DNA of 64,000 bases from Ferdinandcohnia sp047238305 (GTDB taxonomy: Bacteria; Bacillota; Bacilli; Bacillales; Bacillaceae_L): contig NZ_JBDFMO010000001.1 in assembly GCF_047238305.1 (NCBI RefSeq), forward strand, positions 4,588,001 to 4,652,000, read 5' to 3'. This document shows, one piece after another, positions 1 through 7,897 of this stretch. A model generated the notes under the pieces. It was not told the DNA's origin, did no database searches, and saw nothing but the letters and a program-made list of their open reading frames with translations. Position numbers and translations under genes: made by a program. Positions within the stretch are counted from its first letter, which is position 1. Every line of letters begins with the position of its first letter.

Positions 1-52
1 GTTTTTTCCTTTGTCTCATTTAATTAGGTCTCTCCATCGGCTTGTCGTTTTT

Positions 53-1300
53 TTAGTTTGATGAAGGATTTAGTTTCATTTTTGTATCATAAGCTCGGAA
101 TAATTTACCGTAAAAATAAGCAAAACTGCCTTGTAAACCTCCAGCAAGATAAAAAGGTAAGGCTAACGCACCCAATCCAAAAAGGTGTCCTGCTAGGTAT
201 GGACCGATAGACATGGGGAGTCGCATTGAAAGAAGATTGATGCTTGATGCAAAGCCGCTACGATGACCTCGAGTTAGGCTCACACTCAGTGCCTGCTGAG
301 CTCCTTGCGATCCTCGATTTAAGGCTGTTCGCAAGATATATATAATTGAAACAAGCGCATATGAGGATATTAACGGCATTAATATTAAAAGGAGACACGC
401 GATGTAACGGACCATGACAATCGAATGAACATTGCCGTACTTGTGAGAAATTCTTGCCTGAAAGATTGATGTCATCCCAGTTGCAAAAAAAGTGAGAGCT
501 AACGTGCTACCAATTTGGCCACTGCTCACCCCAAATTTCACTGAGAACCAATAAGCCATCATCGGACCTGTCAATCCAATTGCAATTCCATTCAACACGT
601 TGATTCCAGCTAATTTTAAAATTGCCACATTTTCTTCTTTTTTCATTTGTGTTTCTTCAATGGTTTGTTTCTTGTCTGGTGTCTGCCTCTGCTTGACCTG
701 TGTGCCCCCTTTTGTCGTTAAAATAATCGAGGCCGTCACAAGTGAGAAGGCAAATGTAACATAAAAAGCAAGTTGGTAGGAGGATGGTCCAGAACTAACG
801 CTCATTGTGCCAACGAGCATCGCACCTGTCGCCATGCCGAAAAAACTAAGCGCATTGTTCAAGCTGTAGATTTTTCCACGCTCAGACGGTTTGATAAAGG
901 CTGCCAGCCAAGCCTGTTCGGCTGGAGCAAACGGACTTGCCGAACCAGCGTCTGCTTTGCCAAAACCGGAAAATGCGATGGCGATGAATAATAAAATCGG
1001 GTTGGTTGTCATGATTCCGATCAATGCACATGCGGCTGTTAATAGCTCAGAAAAAAGAATGAAAGGCTTCCTGCCGATTCGGTCACTATACATTCCGATT
1101 AGTGGTGCAAGGAAAACCCCAAGTAGCCCTCCCGCCGCTAGCACAGTTCCGATTTGTATAGCGCTCCACCCTATGGTATCAAGGTATAAAGCGAGAACTA
1201 CAACCATCATGCCTTGTCCTATGCTTCGTATCGTATTGACCAACATCAGCTTTTTAACCACTGGATGTATTTCAGTTGTGTTGTCTTCTTTGATTAGCAT
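53..1300 (-). CDS. MFS transporter (efflux-type)
   Basis: A 415-residue major facilitator superfamily membrane protein with about 12 hydrophobic segments. The loop between helices 2 and 3 carries the classic MFS signature (GMYSDRIGRKP, near residue 70), and a hydrophilic Lys/Glu/Gln-rich central loop (about residues 200-225) separates the two six-helix halves. Family knowledge suggests a proton-driven exporter of drugs or metabolites; the substrate cannot be read from sequence. The start is an ATG after a weak GGTGA. It lies downstream of the pqq operon on the same strand but is separated from it by nearly 800 bases of tandem repeats, so co-transcription is unlikely. A role in PQQ export is possible but is only inferred from position. 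Confidence 0.85.
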   Translation of the reverse strand: MLIKEDNTTEIHPVVKKLMLVNTIRSIGQGMMVVVLALYLDTIGWSAIQIGTVLAAGGLLGVFLAPLIGMYSDRIGRKPFILFSELLTAACALIGIMTTNPILLFIAIAFSGFGKADAGSASPFAPAEQAWLAAFIKPSERGKIYSLNNALSFFGMATGAMLVGTMSVSSGPSSYQLAFYVTFAFSLVTASIILTTKGGTQVKQRQTPDKKQTIEETQMKKEENVAILKLAGINVLNGIAIGLTGPMMAYWFSVKFGVSSGQIGSTLALTFFATGMTSIFQARISHKYGNVHSIVMVRYIACLLLILMPLISSYALVSIIYILRTALNRGSQGAQQALSVSLTRGHRSGFASSINLLSMRLPMSIGPYLAGHLFGLGALALPFYLAGGLQGSFAYFYGKLFRAYDTKMKLNPSSN

Positions 1301-2089
1301 CTTTTCACCACTTTATGTATGGGACTTTGATAGTAAAAGCCTTCCATTTAGGGATGGTAATTATTCACAGGGGATATTGGGAGCATTTTTGAGTGAAGAA
1401 CTTTTTGAGTAGGGGCTGGGTTTGGTTTGGGACTTTATAACCCGATGAAGGACTTTCCGATAGCGTTCCTGCTGCGTTCGGGACTTCATTAACCCGATGA
1501 AGGACTTTACGATGAGGAACTGGATGCGTTCGGGACTTCATCAAGCCAATGAAGGACTTTACGATAGCGTTCCTGCTGCGTTCGGGATTTCATTAATCAG
1601 ATGAAGGACTTTCCGATGAGGAACTGGATGCGTTTGGGACTTCATCAAGCCAATGAAGGACTTTACGATAAAGTTCCTGCTGCGTTCGGGACTTCATTAA
1701 TCCGATGAAGGACATTCCGATGAGGAACTGGATGCGTTTGGGACTTCATCACTTTGATGAAGAGGACTTGAACAGGTGCCAAACCTCGTTTTCCCTTTCA
1801 TAACAACGATGAAGAGGATTTGGCAGGAATGCAAACTGTGTTTTCCACTTCATAACCACAATGAAGAGGATTTCACCGGGGGACCTAATCACAATTTCCT
1901 CTTCATGACGTAGATGAAGAGTACTTAGATGGCAACCAAACTGTGTTTTCCCCTTCATTCCCACGATGAAGAGGATTTGGCCGGAAACCAAACCTCATTT
2001 TCCCCTTCACAACCCAGATCTTGCTGTTTACCCATTTTTCCAAAAAAAGATACTAAAGGCAATTTGAAAAATTACCCCTAGCATCTTCG
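1301..2089. other. Gene-free stretch between pqqE and the MFS gene
   Basis: This stretch is filled mostly by the 52-bp repeats (1391-2016). The remaining 90 bases upstream of the MFS gene (1301-1390) have no convincing gene; a fragment reading GGGACTTTGATA near 1320 may be the remains of another repeat copy. Short open frames across the array have repetitive translations and no ribosome site. Confidence 0.6.
1391..2016. repeat. 52-bp tandem palindromic repeat array (about 12 copies)
   Basis: Units start at 1444, 1496, 1548, 1600, 1652, 1704, 1756, 1808, 1860, 1912 and 1964, a period of 52 bases, with a degraded copy at 1391-1443. Each unit opens with GATGAAGGA or GATGAAGAG and closes with a CTTCAT-type sequence, so each can fold into a hairpin. 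Units 1444-1755 alternate between two inner sequences (one with GTTCCTGCTGCG, one with GAGGAACTGGATGCG), giving a 104-bp higher-order period; the GTTCC and GGAAC cores are complementary between neighbours. Units from 1756 on form a second, more diverged subfamily. The array fills the gap between pqqE and the MFS gene. It is not CRISPR-like, because there are no unique spacers. Function unknown; it could end or stabilise the pqq transcript. Confidence 0.85.
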
Positions 2090-3199
2090 TCAGAACTTCA
2101 TTTTTCGATAAATCAATGGTTCCCGTTCCTCTAACGTCCCACTATTCGCCGCCTGCACTGCTGTTTCAACGATATGATGATCTGGTGCCATATGACAGAC
2201 GGGATCCGTTGCTTTCGCGTCCCCAGTCAGAGCAAACGCCTGGCAGCGGCAGCCGCCCCCGTCTTGGTGCAGCATATCGCATGACCGACACGTTTCTGGT
2301 AACCATTCATCCCCTCGAAATCGATTAAACGAATCCGATTCATACCAAATTTCTTTCAACGATCGCTTACGTACATTTTCAAAAGAGATTCCTTCAATCA
2401 TCCCAGCCGTTGGGCATGGCAACGCATCTCCATTTGGTGCTACAGTAAGTGCAATTGCTCCCCAACCGCCCATACATGGCTTGGGCGTTGACTCATAATA
2501 ATCAGGTATAACCCAAATGATTTCCATTTCTTTACCGAGGCGTTCTCTCGCAATCTCGTAAGTCTCACTTGCCCGCTCTATCTGCTCTTTACTTGGCAGG
2601 AGTTGTTCTCTGTTAAGCAATGCCCAGTTATAAAACTGGGTATTTGCCAATTCCAAACGTTCTGCTCCCAATTCGTGAGCAAACGTAATGATTTCATCCA
2701 ATGTATCAATATTTAACCGGTGCAACACAACATTTAACGATAAATGCATACCCGTCCGTTTTACTGCTTCAACGGCCTGCCGTTTCTTTTTAAACGCCTT
2801 GAAGCCACCAATTTGATCAGATAGTTCTTCTTCCCCTGCTTGAAAGCTGATCTGAACATTGGCTAACCCGGCTTCCTTCAGCCTCATAGCTTTTTCCTCA
2901 GTCAATCCAATCGCGCTCGTAATTAGATTTGTGTACATTTCTAATGAGCTTGCATGTTCAATCAACTCATCTAAATCTTGCAATAAAAGTGGCTCACCGC
3001 CTGAAAAATGAACTTCGACCACGCCGAGTTCTGCCGCTTCCGTTAACACTCGACACCAATCATCTGTGGATAATTCCATTTCTTTTAATGTCATTTCGAC
3101 AGGGTTGGAGCAATATGGACAATGCAATGGACAACGATGCGTGAGCTCCGCTAGTAGCGAAAATGGAGGCTGTACTCTATATTTCTTTGACTCTAGCAT
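2090..3199 (-). CDS. pqqE: PqqE, PqqA peptide radical-SAM cyclase
   Basis: A radical S-adenosylmethionine enzyme of 369 residues. In the known pathway PqqE, together with the chaperone PqqD, joins a Glu side chain to a Tyr ring in the precursor peptide PqqA. The radical-SAM cluster motif CPLHCPYC is visible at residues 23-30 (Cys23, Cys27, Cys30), and a C-terminal SPASM region holds further cysteines (CMGG, CP, CRSC, GGGCRC and a final DPVC) for auxiliary iron-sulfur clusters. The length is normal for PqqE. The ATG start overlaps the end of pqqD by 23 bases, which indicates translational coupling. It is the last gene of pqqABCDE. Confidence 0.95.
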   Translation of the reverse strand: MLESKKYRVQPPFSLLAELTHRCPLHCPYCSNPVEMTLKEMELSTDDWCRVLTEAAELGVVEVHFSGGEPLLLQDLDELIEHASSLEMYTNLITSAIGLTEEKAMRLKEAGLANVQISFQAGEEELSDQIGGFKAFKKKRQAVEAVKRTGMHLSLNVVLHRLNIDTLDEIITFAHELGAERLELANTQFYNWALLNREQLLPSKEQIERASETYEIARERLGKEMEIIWVIPDYYESTPKPCMGGWGAIALTVAPNGDALPCPTAGMIEGISFENVRKRSLKEIWYESDSFNRFRGDEWLPETCRSCDMLHQDGGGCRCQAFALTGDAKATDPVCHMAPDHHIVETAVQAANSGTLEEREPLIYRKMKF

Positions 3200-3494
3200 C
3201 TTGCATCACCACCCATCCTTCGTCCACCATTTTCAAAATAAACGTTGTGATATCCGCCTTCATGATTTCAAAATCCGGCAATTTCTCTGACTCTAGCGAA
3301 CTTCTCATTTTTTCGGTGATGGTGTGAATGGATTCATTTCCGTCACAAAAAGCAAGAATTGATGCGGCAGTTTCATTCAAAACCACCACCTTTTCGGGTA
3401 ACAAAAGGAGATGCTTTTCTCTCACCTTATCAAATTTAAGTCGCCCCTTTTGTGCGAGTTTTGGAAAACCACTAGTCAAAATCCCCACCACCAA
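3177..3494 (-). CDS. pqqD: PqqD, PqqA peptide chaperone
   Basis: A small winged-helix-like protein (about 105 residues) of the PqqD family, which binds the PqqA peptide and presents it to PqqE. The PqqD-typical stretch RLKFDKVREKHLLLLPE lies near residues 18-34, followed by a region equivalent to family members (NETAASILAFCDG). The start is uncertain: the frame opens with TTG then GTG GTG, about 10 bases after the pqqC stop, with no clear Shine-Dalgarno site; the overlapping ATG at 3498 is in a frame that stops at once. It is a separate gene here, not fused to pqqC or pqqE as in some species. It overlaps pqqE. Confidence 0.9.
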   Translation of the reverse strand: MVVGILTSGFPKLAQKGRLKFDKVREKHLLLLPEKVVVLNETAASILAFCDGNESIHTITEKMRSSLESEKLPDFEIMKADITTFILKMVDEGWVVMQDARVKEI

Positions 3495-3503
3495 TCATCG
3501 AAC

Positions 3504-4232
3504 TTAATTAAGGAAAGCTTTTTCAATCGCATCAAGCTGTGCCCAAAGTACATCACATTTAAACTGTAATGCCTCCACGGCAAGCTGTTGTTCCTTTATT
3601 GTTTCGCAATGGTCCAGTACGACATGTAAAGCAAATTTCGTATCACGCGGTGCTTGTGTTAATCGATTTCTAAAATACCCGAGTCCGGAATGGTCAATCC
3701 ACGGATACAGCCGTTCAAGGATTTTAATCCGCTCCGAAATCAATATCGGGGAGAACAGTTCCGTCAACGAAGAAGCAACAGCCTCGAGCCACGGTTTTTC
3801 CTTCGCGAAGTTCACATAAGCATCTACTGAAAAACGAACAGCTGGTACTACATGTTCTTCACTTAATACCTCTTCGCGCGATAGCCCGACAACTTCCCCG
3901 AGCCTTAGCCATGCCTCAATTCCGCCCTCTTGTTGATCATTCCCGTCATGGTCGATAATGCGCTGAATCCATTCTCGTCTGAACTCTCTTGTCGGAAGTT
4001 TGGATAAGATAACCGCATCCTTGATTGGGACCGACTTTTGATAGTAATACCGATTGGCTACCCAACCCTGGATTTGCTGTCGACTTAATGTTCCTTCATG
4101 CATTGCCACATGAAAGGGGTGTTTGTCATGATAGGATGAACGCCCGACATCTATTAATCTTTCTTTAAATTCCTCACGAGACCATGGTTTTCCAGCTTCA
4201 TGAGATACTCTTGCTAACCCTCCTTTTGGCAT
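3504..4232 (-). CDS. pqqC: PqqC, PQQ synthase (final oxidation step)
   Basis: A 242-residue, mostly helical, cofactor-free oxidase that carries out the last ring closure and eight-electron oxidation to PQQ. It matches the PqqC/TenA-like fold: YHDKHPFH near the N-terminus, NRYYYQKSVPIKDA in the middle, and DHDG at about residue 92. The length is usual for PqqC. The ATG is preceded by GGAGG at a 7-base spacing, and the start lies 2 bases from the pqqB stop, so the genes are coupled. Confidence 0.95.
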   Translation of the reverse strand: MPKGGLARVSHEAGKPWSREEFKERLIDVGRSSYHDKHPFHVAMHEGTLSRQQIQGWVANRYYYQKSVPIKDAVILSKLPTREFRREWIQRIIDHDGNDQQEGGIEAWLRLGEVVGLSREEVLSEEHVVPAVRFSVDAYVNFAKEKPWLEAVASSLTELFSPILISERIKILERLYPWIDHSGLGYFRNRLTQAPRDTKFALHVVLDHCETIKEQQLAVEALQFKCDVLWAQLDAIEKAFLN

Positions 4233-4234
4233 AC

Positions 4235-5164
4235 TTAAACCTCCAATTCCATACCTTCATAGGCAATCTCAATACCATGCTGTTTTAAGATTTCTGCTTC
4301 CTTTGAACCTTTTTTCAGGATCGGATTACTATTGTTTATATGGGTTAAAATTTTCCGTTCTGCTGAAAAAGATGCTAAGTTCTCAATTATGCCTGACGGA
4401 CCACAAATTGGGAGGTGCCCCATATCTCTTGCATTTCGCTTCGTCGCTCCTAATGAAACCAATTCATCCTCAGACCAAAACGTGCCGTCTACTAATAAAA
4501 TATCTGCTTTATGTAAAGCAGACTTAATTTCCGGGGTCATCGTATCCAATGTCGGAAAATAAGCCACACATTTTCCTGAACTTTCATTTTGTAAAAGTAA
4601 ACCAACCTCCCAAATCTCTTCATGACCATCATGATTTGACTGGACATAAAGTGGTGGCTTCGTAGAAACAGGAATTGTTTCAATGAGGACACCATCACCA
4701 AGTTGTTCCTTACCATCCGGAGTAAGTGACTGCCACTCCCACGAACAATAGTTTTTCAACATGGGGATGACCGGAAAAGAAGTGTGCAAACATATTCTCA
4801 CTGTTTCCGTACCATAAATCGTTAAATGGGAACCTTCCCTTAACGACAATAAACCGATTGAGTGATCAAGCTCCGCATCGGTTAAAATCACACCAGCAAG
4901 TGGTGTTTCTCTAATTCCAGGACCCGCATGAAGGGCAGCAAAGGTTTCAATCTGTCTGCTTACATCCGGGCCTGCATTGATAAGATACCAGTCCTTTTCA
5001 TTTGCAGTTATGGCAAGGGAAGATTGTAACATCGGTTTTAACGCAGCATCCCCAGCTCGAACACCGCAGCAATTGGGACATGCACAATTCCATTGTGGAA
5101 AACCTCCACCCGCTGCTACTCCTAAGACCCTGATTCGAATTTTGCTTCCATCCCTTCTATTCAT
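4235..5164 (-). CDS. pqqB: PqqB, metallo-beta-lactamase-fold PQQ biosynthesis hydroxylase
   Basis: A 309-residue metallo-beta-lactamase-fold protein. PqqB is reported to act on the cross-linked tyrosine as an iron-dependent hydroxylase. The N-terminus carries the PqqB hallmark GVAAGGGFPQWNCACPNC (about residues 15-32), with a CxCxxC-type zinc site, and the fold shows TDAELDHSIG as the counterpart of the usual HxHxDH motif, as expected for PqqB. The ATG at 5164 has no strong Shine-Dalgarno site (CACAATTAAG precedes it). It starts 15 bases after pqqA and may depend on pqqA translation, or a start a few codons inside may be used. Confidence 0.93.
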   Translation of the reverse strand: MNRRDGSKIRIRVLGVAAGGGFPQWNCACPNCCGVRAGDAALKPMLQSSLAITANEKDWYLINAGPDVSRQIETFAALHAGPGIRETPLAGVILTDAELDHSIGLLSLREGSHLTIYGTETVRICLHTSFPVIPMLKNYCSWEWQSLTPDGKEQLGDGVLIETIPVSTKPPLYVQSNHDGHEEIWEVGLLLQNESSGKCVAYFPTLDTMTPEIKSALHKADILLVDGTFWSEDELVSLGATKRNARDMGHLPICGPSGIIENLASFSAERKILTHINNSNPILKKGSKEAEILKQHGIEIAYEGMELEV

Positions 5165-5179
5165 CTTAATTGTGAATAC

Positions 5180-5254
5180 TTAATCGCGGATGTAGGAATA
5201 CATCGTTACCTCCGCAGCGGTATTAATCACTTCATACTCTGGAATGATCCACAC
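5180..5254 (-). CDS. pqqA: PqqA, ribosomally made PQQ precursor peptide (24 codons)
   Basis: A 24-codon open frame directly upstream of pqqB. It ends in AEVTMYSYIRD and contains the Glu-x-x-x-Tyr core (Glu15, Tyr19, in the context EVTMY) that PqqE cross-links and from which PQQ is built. The start must be GTG: a TAG lies two codons upstream in frame, and AAAGGGGG sits 8 bases before the GTG, a good ribosome site. The Glu/Tyr spacing and the peptide length fit known PqqA sequences. It is too short for most gene callers. It is the first gene of the pqqABCDE operon and lies about 125 bases downstream of the MATE-gene terminator, so the operon promoter should lie within about 5255-5378. Confidence 0.92.
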   Translation of the reverse strand: MWIIPEYEVINTAAEVTMYSYIRD

Positions 5255-5378
5255 GCTCTACACCCCCTTTAGTAACATAGGAAAATAACTTTTGCCCTTT
5301 CAAGCTATTCTTATGTTGATAAGCCTCGCAAAATAACCATGAATTTCGACAGAAAGTTGTCCAATTTGGCAAAATAAA

Positions 5379-5412
5379 AAACAATGCCCATAAAAACGAA
5401 TGAGCATTGTTT
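5379..5412 (-). terminator. Rho-independent terminator of the MATE gene
   Basis: The arms AAACAATGC (5379-5387) and GCATTGTTT (5404-5412) form a hairpin. On the minus strand it is followed by TTTTATTTTG. It overlaps the stop codon of the MATE gene and separates that gene from pqqA. Confidence 0.8.
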
Positions 5413-6763
5413 ACTGTTCCAAACTCGTTTCTGAACGAAACAAGTCCTTTTTCTGCCATCCTCCCCATTTAAAATAAGAAAAGGCAAAGATGCTGCTGAT
5501 GATAAAACTAATTCCAATTCCTAATGCAATTCCGTTCTGTCCGATAAGACTTGAGCAGAAGTAGGTAAGTGGATAACGAAGAAGCCAAAAAGATAGGATA
5601 TTCAGGACCAATACTTGATACATGGCACCCGCTCCTCTTACAATTCCATTCAAGATAAAATTAATGCCAATGAACGGATAAAAGAACGCAATAATTTTTA
5701 AATAATCTGTACCAAAGGTGACCGCTTCTTTTTCCTGAATAAACATTTTCGTAAATCCTTCTGCGAACAAAAATACAATGGATGCAATTGACAGCATGAT
5801 GATTACGTTAAAAATGGTGCCGTACACCGCAATCTGTTGAACCCGCTCCCATTGATTAGCTCCAATATTTTGACCTGCCATACTATTTACAGCCGTGCCT
5901 AGTGCCATCGCAGGAATGGTTATTAAACTATCAATTCGTTGTGAAACACCAAAGCCCGCTACCACAGCGCCATCGAATGAATTGACCACCGATAAAATTG
6001 CCGTAACCCCTGCGAAAATTACCATCATTTGTAGCCCGGCAGGAATTCCTAATTTTAAAATTAACCAAACGTCCTCTTTGCTTGGTAAATACGGGATTGA
6101 ATATGGAACAAGCTGGCGTCGAAATGTATATGCTAATGCCAATAAAAATGAAATTCCTTGCGCTAACACAGTTGCCCATGCAGCTCCGTGAATTCCCCAC
6201 TTAAAAATAGAAATGAATAATGGGTCTAAAATGGCATTCAACACAACGGCTATAAACACAAATCGCAATGGAGTTTTACTATCCCCCAATGCCCTAAGCA
6301 CAGTGCCGATAAAGTTATATCCCATGATAAACAAAATACCAATAAAATTTATTTCTAAATAGGCTTTTGCCTCATCCAACATCTCCGCTGGTGTATTCAA
6401 AAAGAGTAATAGCGGCTCTGCAAAAAAGTAACCAAACAAACCCACCAAAATAGAAAGAGTAGATAATAAGACTATAAATGCATTTACATATCTTTTTAAT
6501 CCTGCTTCATCATGCATCCCTTTTTGTTGGGATAGAATCGTCAATGTGGCGTTGTTAATTCCAATAATGAACGCCAATACCGTGACGACAACTGTCGATG
6601 AAATCGTAACCGCTCCGAGAGCATTCGCTCCTAGTAAATTCCCAACCCACAAACTATCGATGAATTGATAGGATACTTGAAGCAGATTGGATAACATGAT
6701 CGGACCTGCAAAGGAAATTAATTGCCTTCGGATTGACCCTTGCGTGAAATCCTGTTGTGTCAA
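5411..6763 (-). CDS. MATE family efflux transporter
   Basis: A 450-residue polytopic membrane protein with 12 predicted helices, of the multidrug and toxic compound extrusion family (NorM/DinF-like). It has a family-typical N-terminus (GSIRRQLISFAGPIMLSNLLQ, residues 9-29) and two similar halves; residues around VVAGFGVSQRID and MAGQNIGANQWER correspond to MATE repeat motifs. It probably exports cationic or organic compounds using a Na+ or H+ gradient. The start is TTG with AAGGAG about 10 bases upstream. A terminator hairpin overlaps its stop, so it is probably transcribed separately from pqqA. Confidence 0.88.
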   Translation of the reverse strand: MTQQDFTQGSIRRQLISFAGPIMLSNLLQVSYQFIDSLWVGNLLGANALGAVTISSTVVVTVLAFIIGINNATLTILSQQKGMHDEAGLKRYVNAFIVLLSTLSILVGLFGYFFAEPLLLFLNTPAEMLDEAKAYLEINFIGILFIMGYNFIGTVLRALGDSKTPLRFVFIAVVLNAILDPLFISIFKWGIHGAAWATVLAQGISFLLALAYTFRRQLVPYSIPYLPSKEDVWLILKLGIPAGLQMMVIFAGVTAILSVVNSFDGAVVAGFGVSQRIDSLITIPAMALGTAVNSMAGQNIGANQWERVQQIAVYGTIFNVIIMLSIASIVFLFAEGFTKMFIQEKEAVTFGTDYLKIIAFFYPFIGINFILNGIVRGAGAMYQVLVLNILSFWLLRYPLTYFCSSLIGQNGIALGIGISFIISSIFAFSYFKWGGWQKKDLFRSETSLEQ

Positions 6764-6857
6764 AACATAAACACTCCTTATTTTCCCATTCTTATGCTCT
6801 ATAGGATATCATACCTTTTTAAAACTGTCTGATTTCCTTTAACCTTTGAAATGAAAA

Positions 6858-6882
6858 AAGACAAGGAACAACCCCTTGTCTT
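6858..6882 (-). terminator. Terminator after the esterase gene
   Basis: The arms AAGACAAGG (6858-6866) and CCTTGTCTT (6874-6882) form a hairpin with a T-rich tail (TTTTTTC) on the minus strand. It ends the large minus-strand catabolic cluster. Confidence 0.8.
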
Positions 6883-7813
6883 ATCGTAAATTTGATTTTA
6901 GAAATTCACCTGTTCGCTTATAAACACCCTTATATTCATCCAGATGTGTAAACTTACCTAGGAAGCCGTGGGTTACGCCTTCATATCTTTTTAATTCAAC
7001 AGCCACTCCACATTTTTTTAGATTGGCTGCAAATAGCTCACCTTCGTCACGGAATGGATCGTATTCGGCTGTGATCACAAATGCAGAAGGGAGGTTTTCT
7101 AAATTTTCTTCTCGAATGGGTGAAACAAGCGGATTATCTGTATCTACCCCACCGACTAAATAAAAGGAGTTATGTTCTGCTAAACTATCACTTTCAACGA
7201 AATAGCCCCTGCCGTTTTCAATCAAGGATGGATAACGGAATTCACTGAAATCAAGATCTAATGATGGATAAAATAATACTTGCTTTGTAATTGTAAATTC
7301 CTTTTTATCACGTGCAAGATATGAAACAGCCGCAACTAAGTTGCCACCCGAGCTATCGCCAGCAATAGCAAGGTTTTTCCCATCCCATTTCAATTCTTCC
7401 TGATGCTCGGTTGCCCATTTCGTAACTTGATAGCAATCTTCTAATCCAGCAGGAAACGGATGCTCAGGCGCAAGGCGATACCCAACAGATATGACTTTAT
7501 AACCAGATTCCATACAAATCGGTCGCACAACTTCATCATGACTCTCAATACTTCCCGAGAAAAAGGCGCCTCCATGGAAATACATTAAAATTGGTAATGA
7601 ATCCCATTCACGAGGTGTATATATCCTAACGGAAATGTCTGCTTCGGGAGTTGGTATTGTCCGATCTTCAACTTCATATACTTGGACACGTTTTTCAATT
7701 GGCAATATGGGTGCATCAAAAATCTTTCGATGCTCCTCTGGAATGATTTTATGTTTCTCATTAGAAACAGGTATTGAATCTAACACTTTTTTAATCTCTG
7801 GATGTACCGGCAT
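6881..7813 (-). CDS. Alpha/beta hydrolase, HSL-type esterase
   Basis: A 310-residue carboxylesterase of the hormone-sensitive-lipase family (Aes/esterase-lipase). Visible features are the oxyanion-hole motif HGGAFFSG (residues 80-87), the nucleophile elbow GDSSGGN (152-158, Ser154), an Asp in EYDPFRDEG and the catalytic His in GVTHGF. It should hydrolyse short acyl or aryl esters in the cytoplasm; no signal peptide is present. It is the last gene of the minus-strand cluster, 84 bases after the FAD monooxygenase, which suggests a role in opening an ester within the same catabolic route. The real substrate is unknown. Confidence 0.9.
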   Translation of the reverse strand: MPVHPEIKKVLDSIPVSNEKHKIIPEEHRKIFDAPILPIEKRVQVYEVEDRTIPTPEADISVRIYTPREWDSLPILMYFHGGAFFSGSIESHDEVVRPICMESGYKVISVGYRLAPEHPFPAGLEDCYQVTKWATEHQEELKWDGKNLAIAGDSSGGNLVAAVSYLARDKKEFTITKQVLFYPSLDLDFSEFRYPSLIENGRGYFVESDSLAEHNSFYLVGGVDTDNPLVSPIREENLENLPSAFVITAEYDPFRDEGELFAANLKKCGVAVELKRYEGVTHGFLGKFTHLDEYKGVYKRTGEFLKSNLR

Positions 7814-7897
7814 CGTATAAGCCTCCTTATTTCTAACATTCTAGATTCTAATCGTGTTGAGAGGCCGCGTTCCAATCAACCTCTCAACCAAATTGGT

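Noticed and set aside
891..1412. 173-residue open frame opposite the MFS gene
   Set aside because: It lies antisense to a clear transporter gene and its translation has no domain pattern.
1749..1991. 80-residue open frame on the minus strand
   Set aside because: It is a translation of the 52-bp repeats, has repeated residues and no ribosome site; not treated as a gene.
1391..2016. Possible CRISPR array
   Set aside because: There are no short identical repeats with unique spacers; the whole 52-bp unit drifts, the units are palindromic throughout and no cas gene is near.
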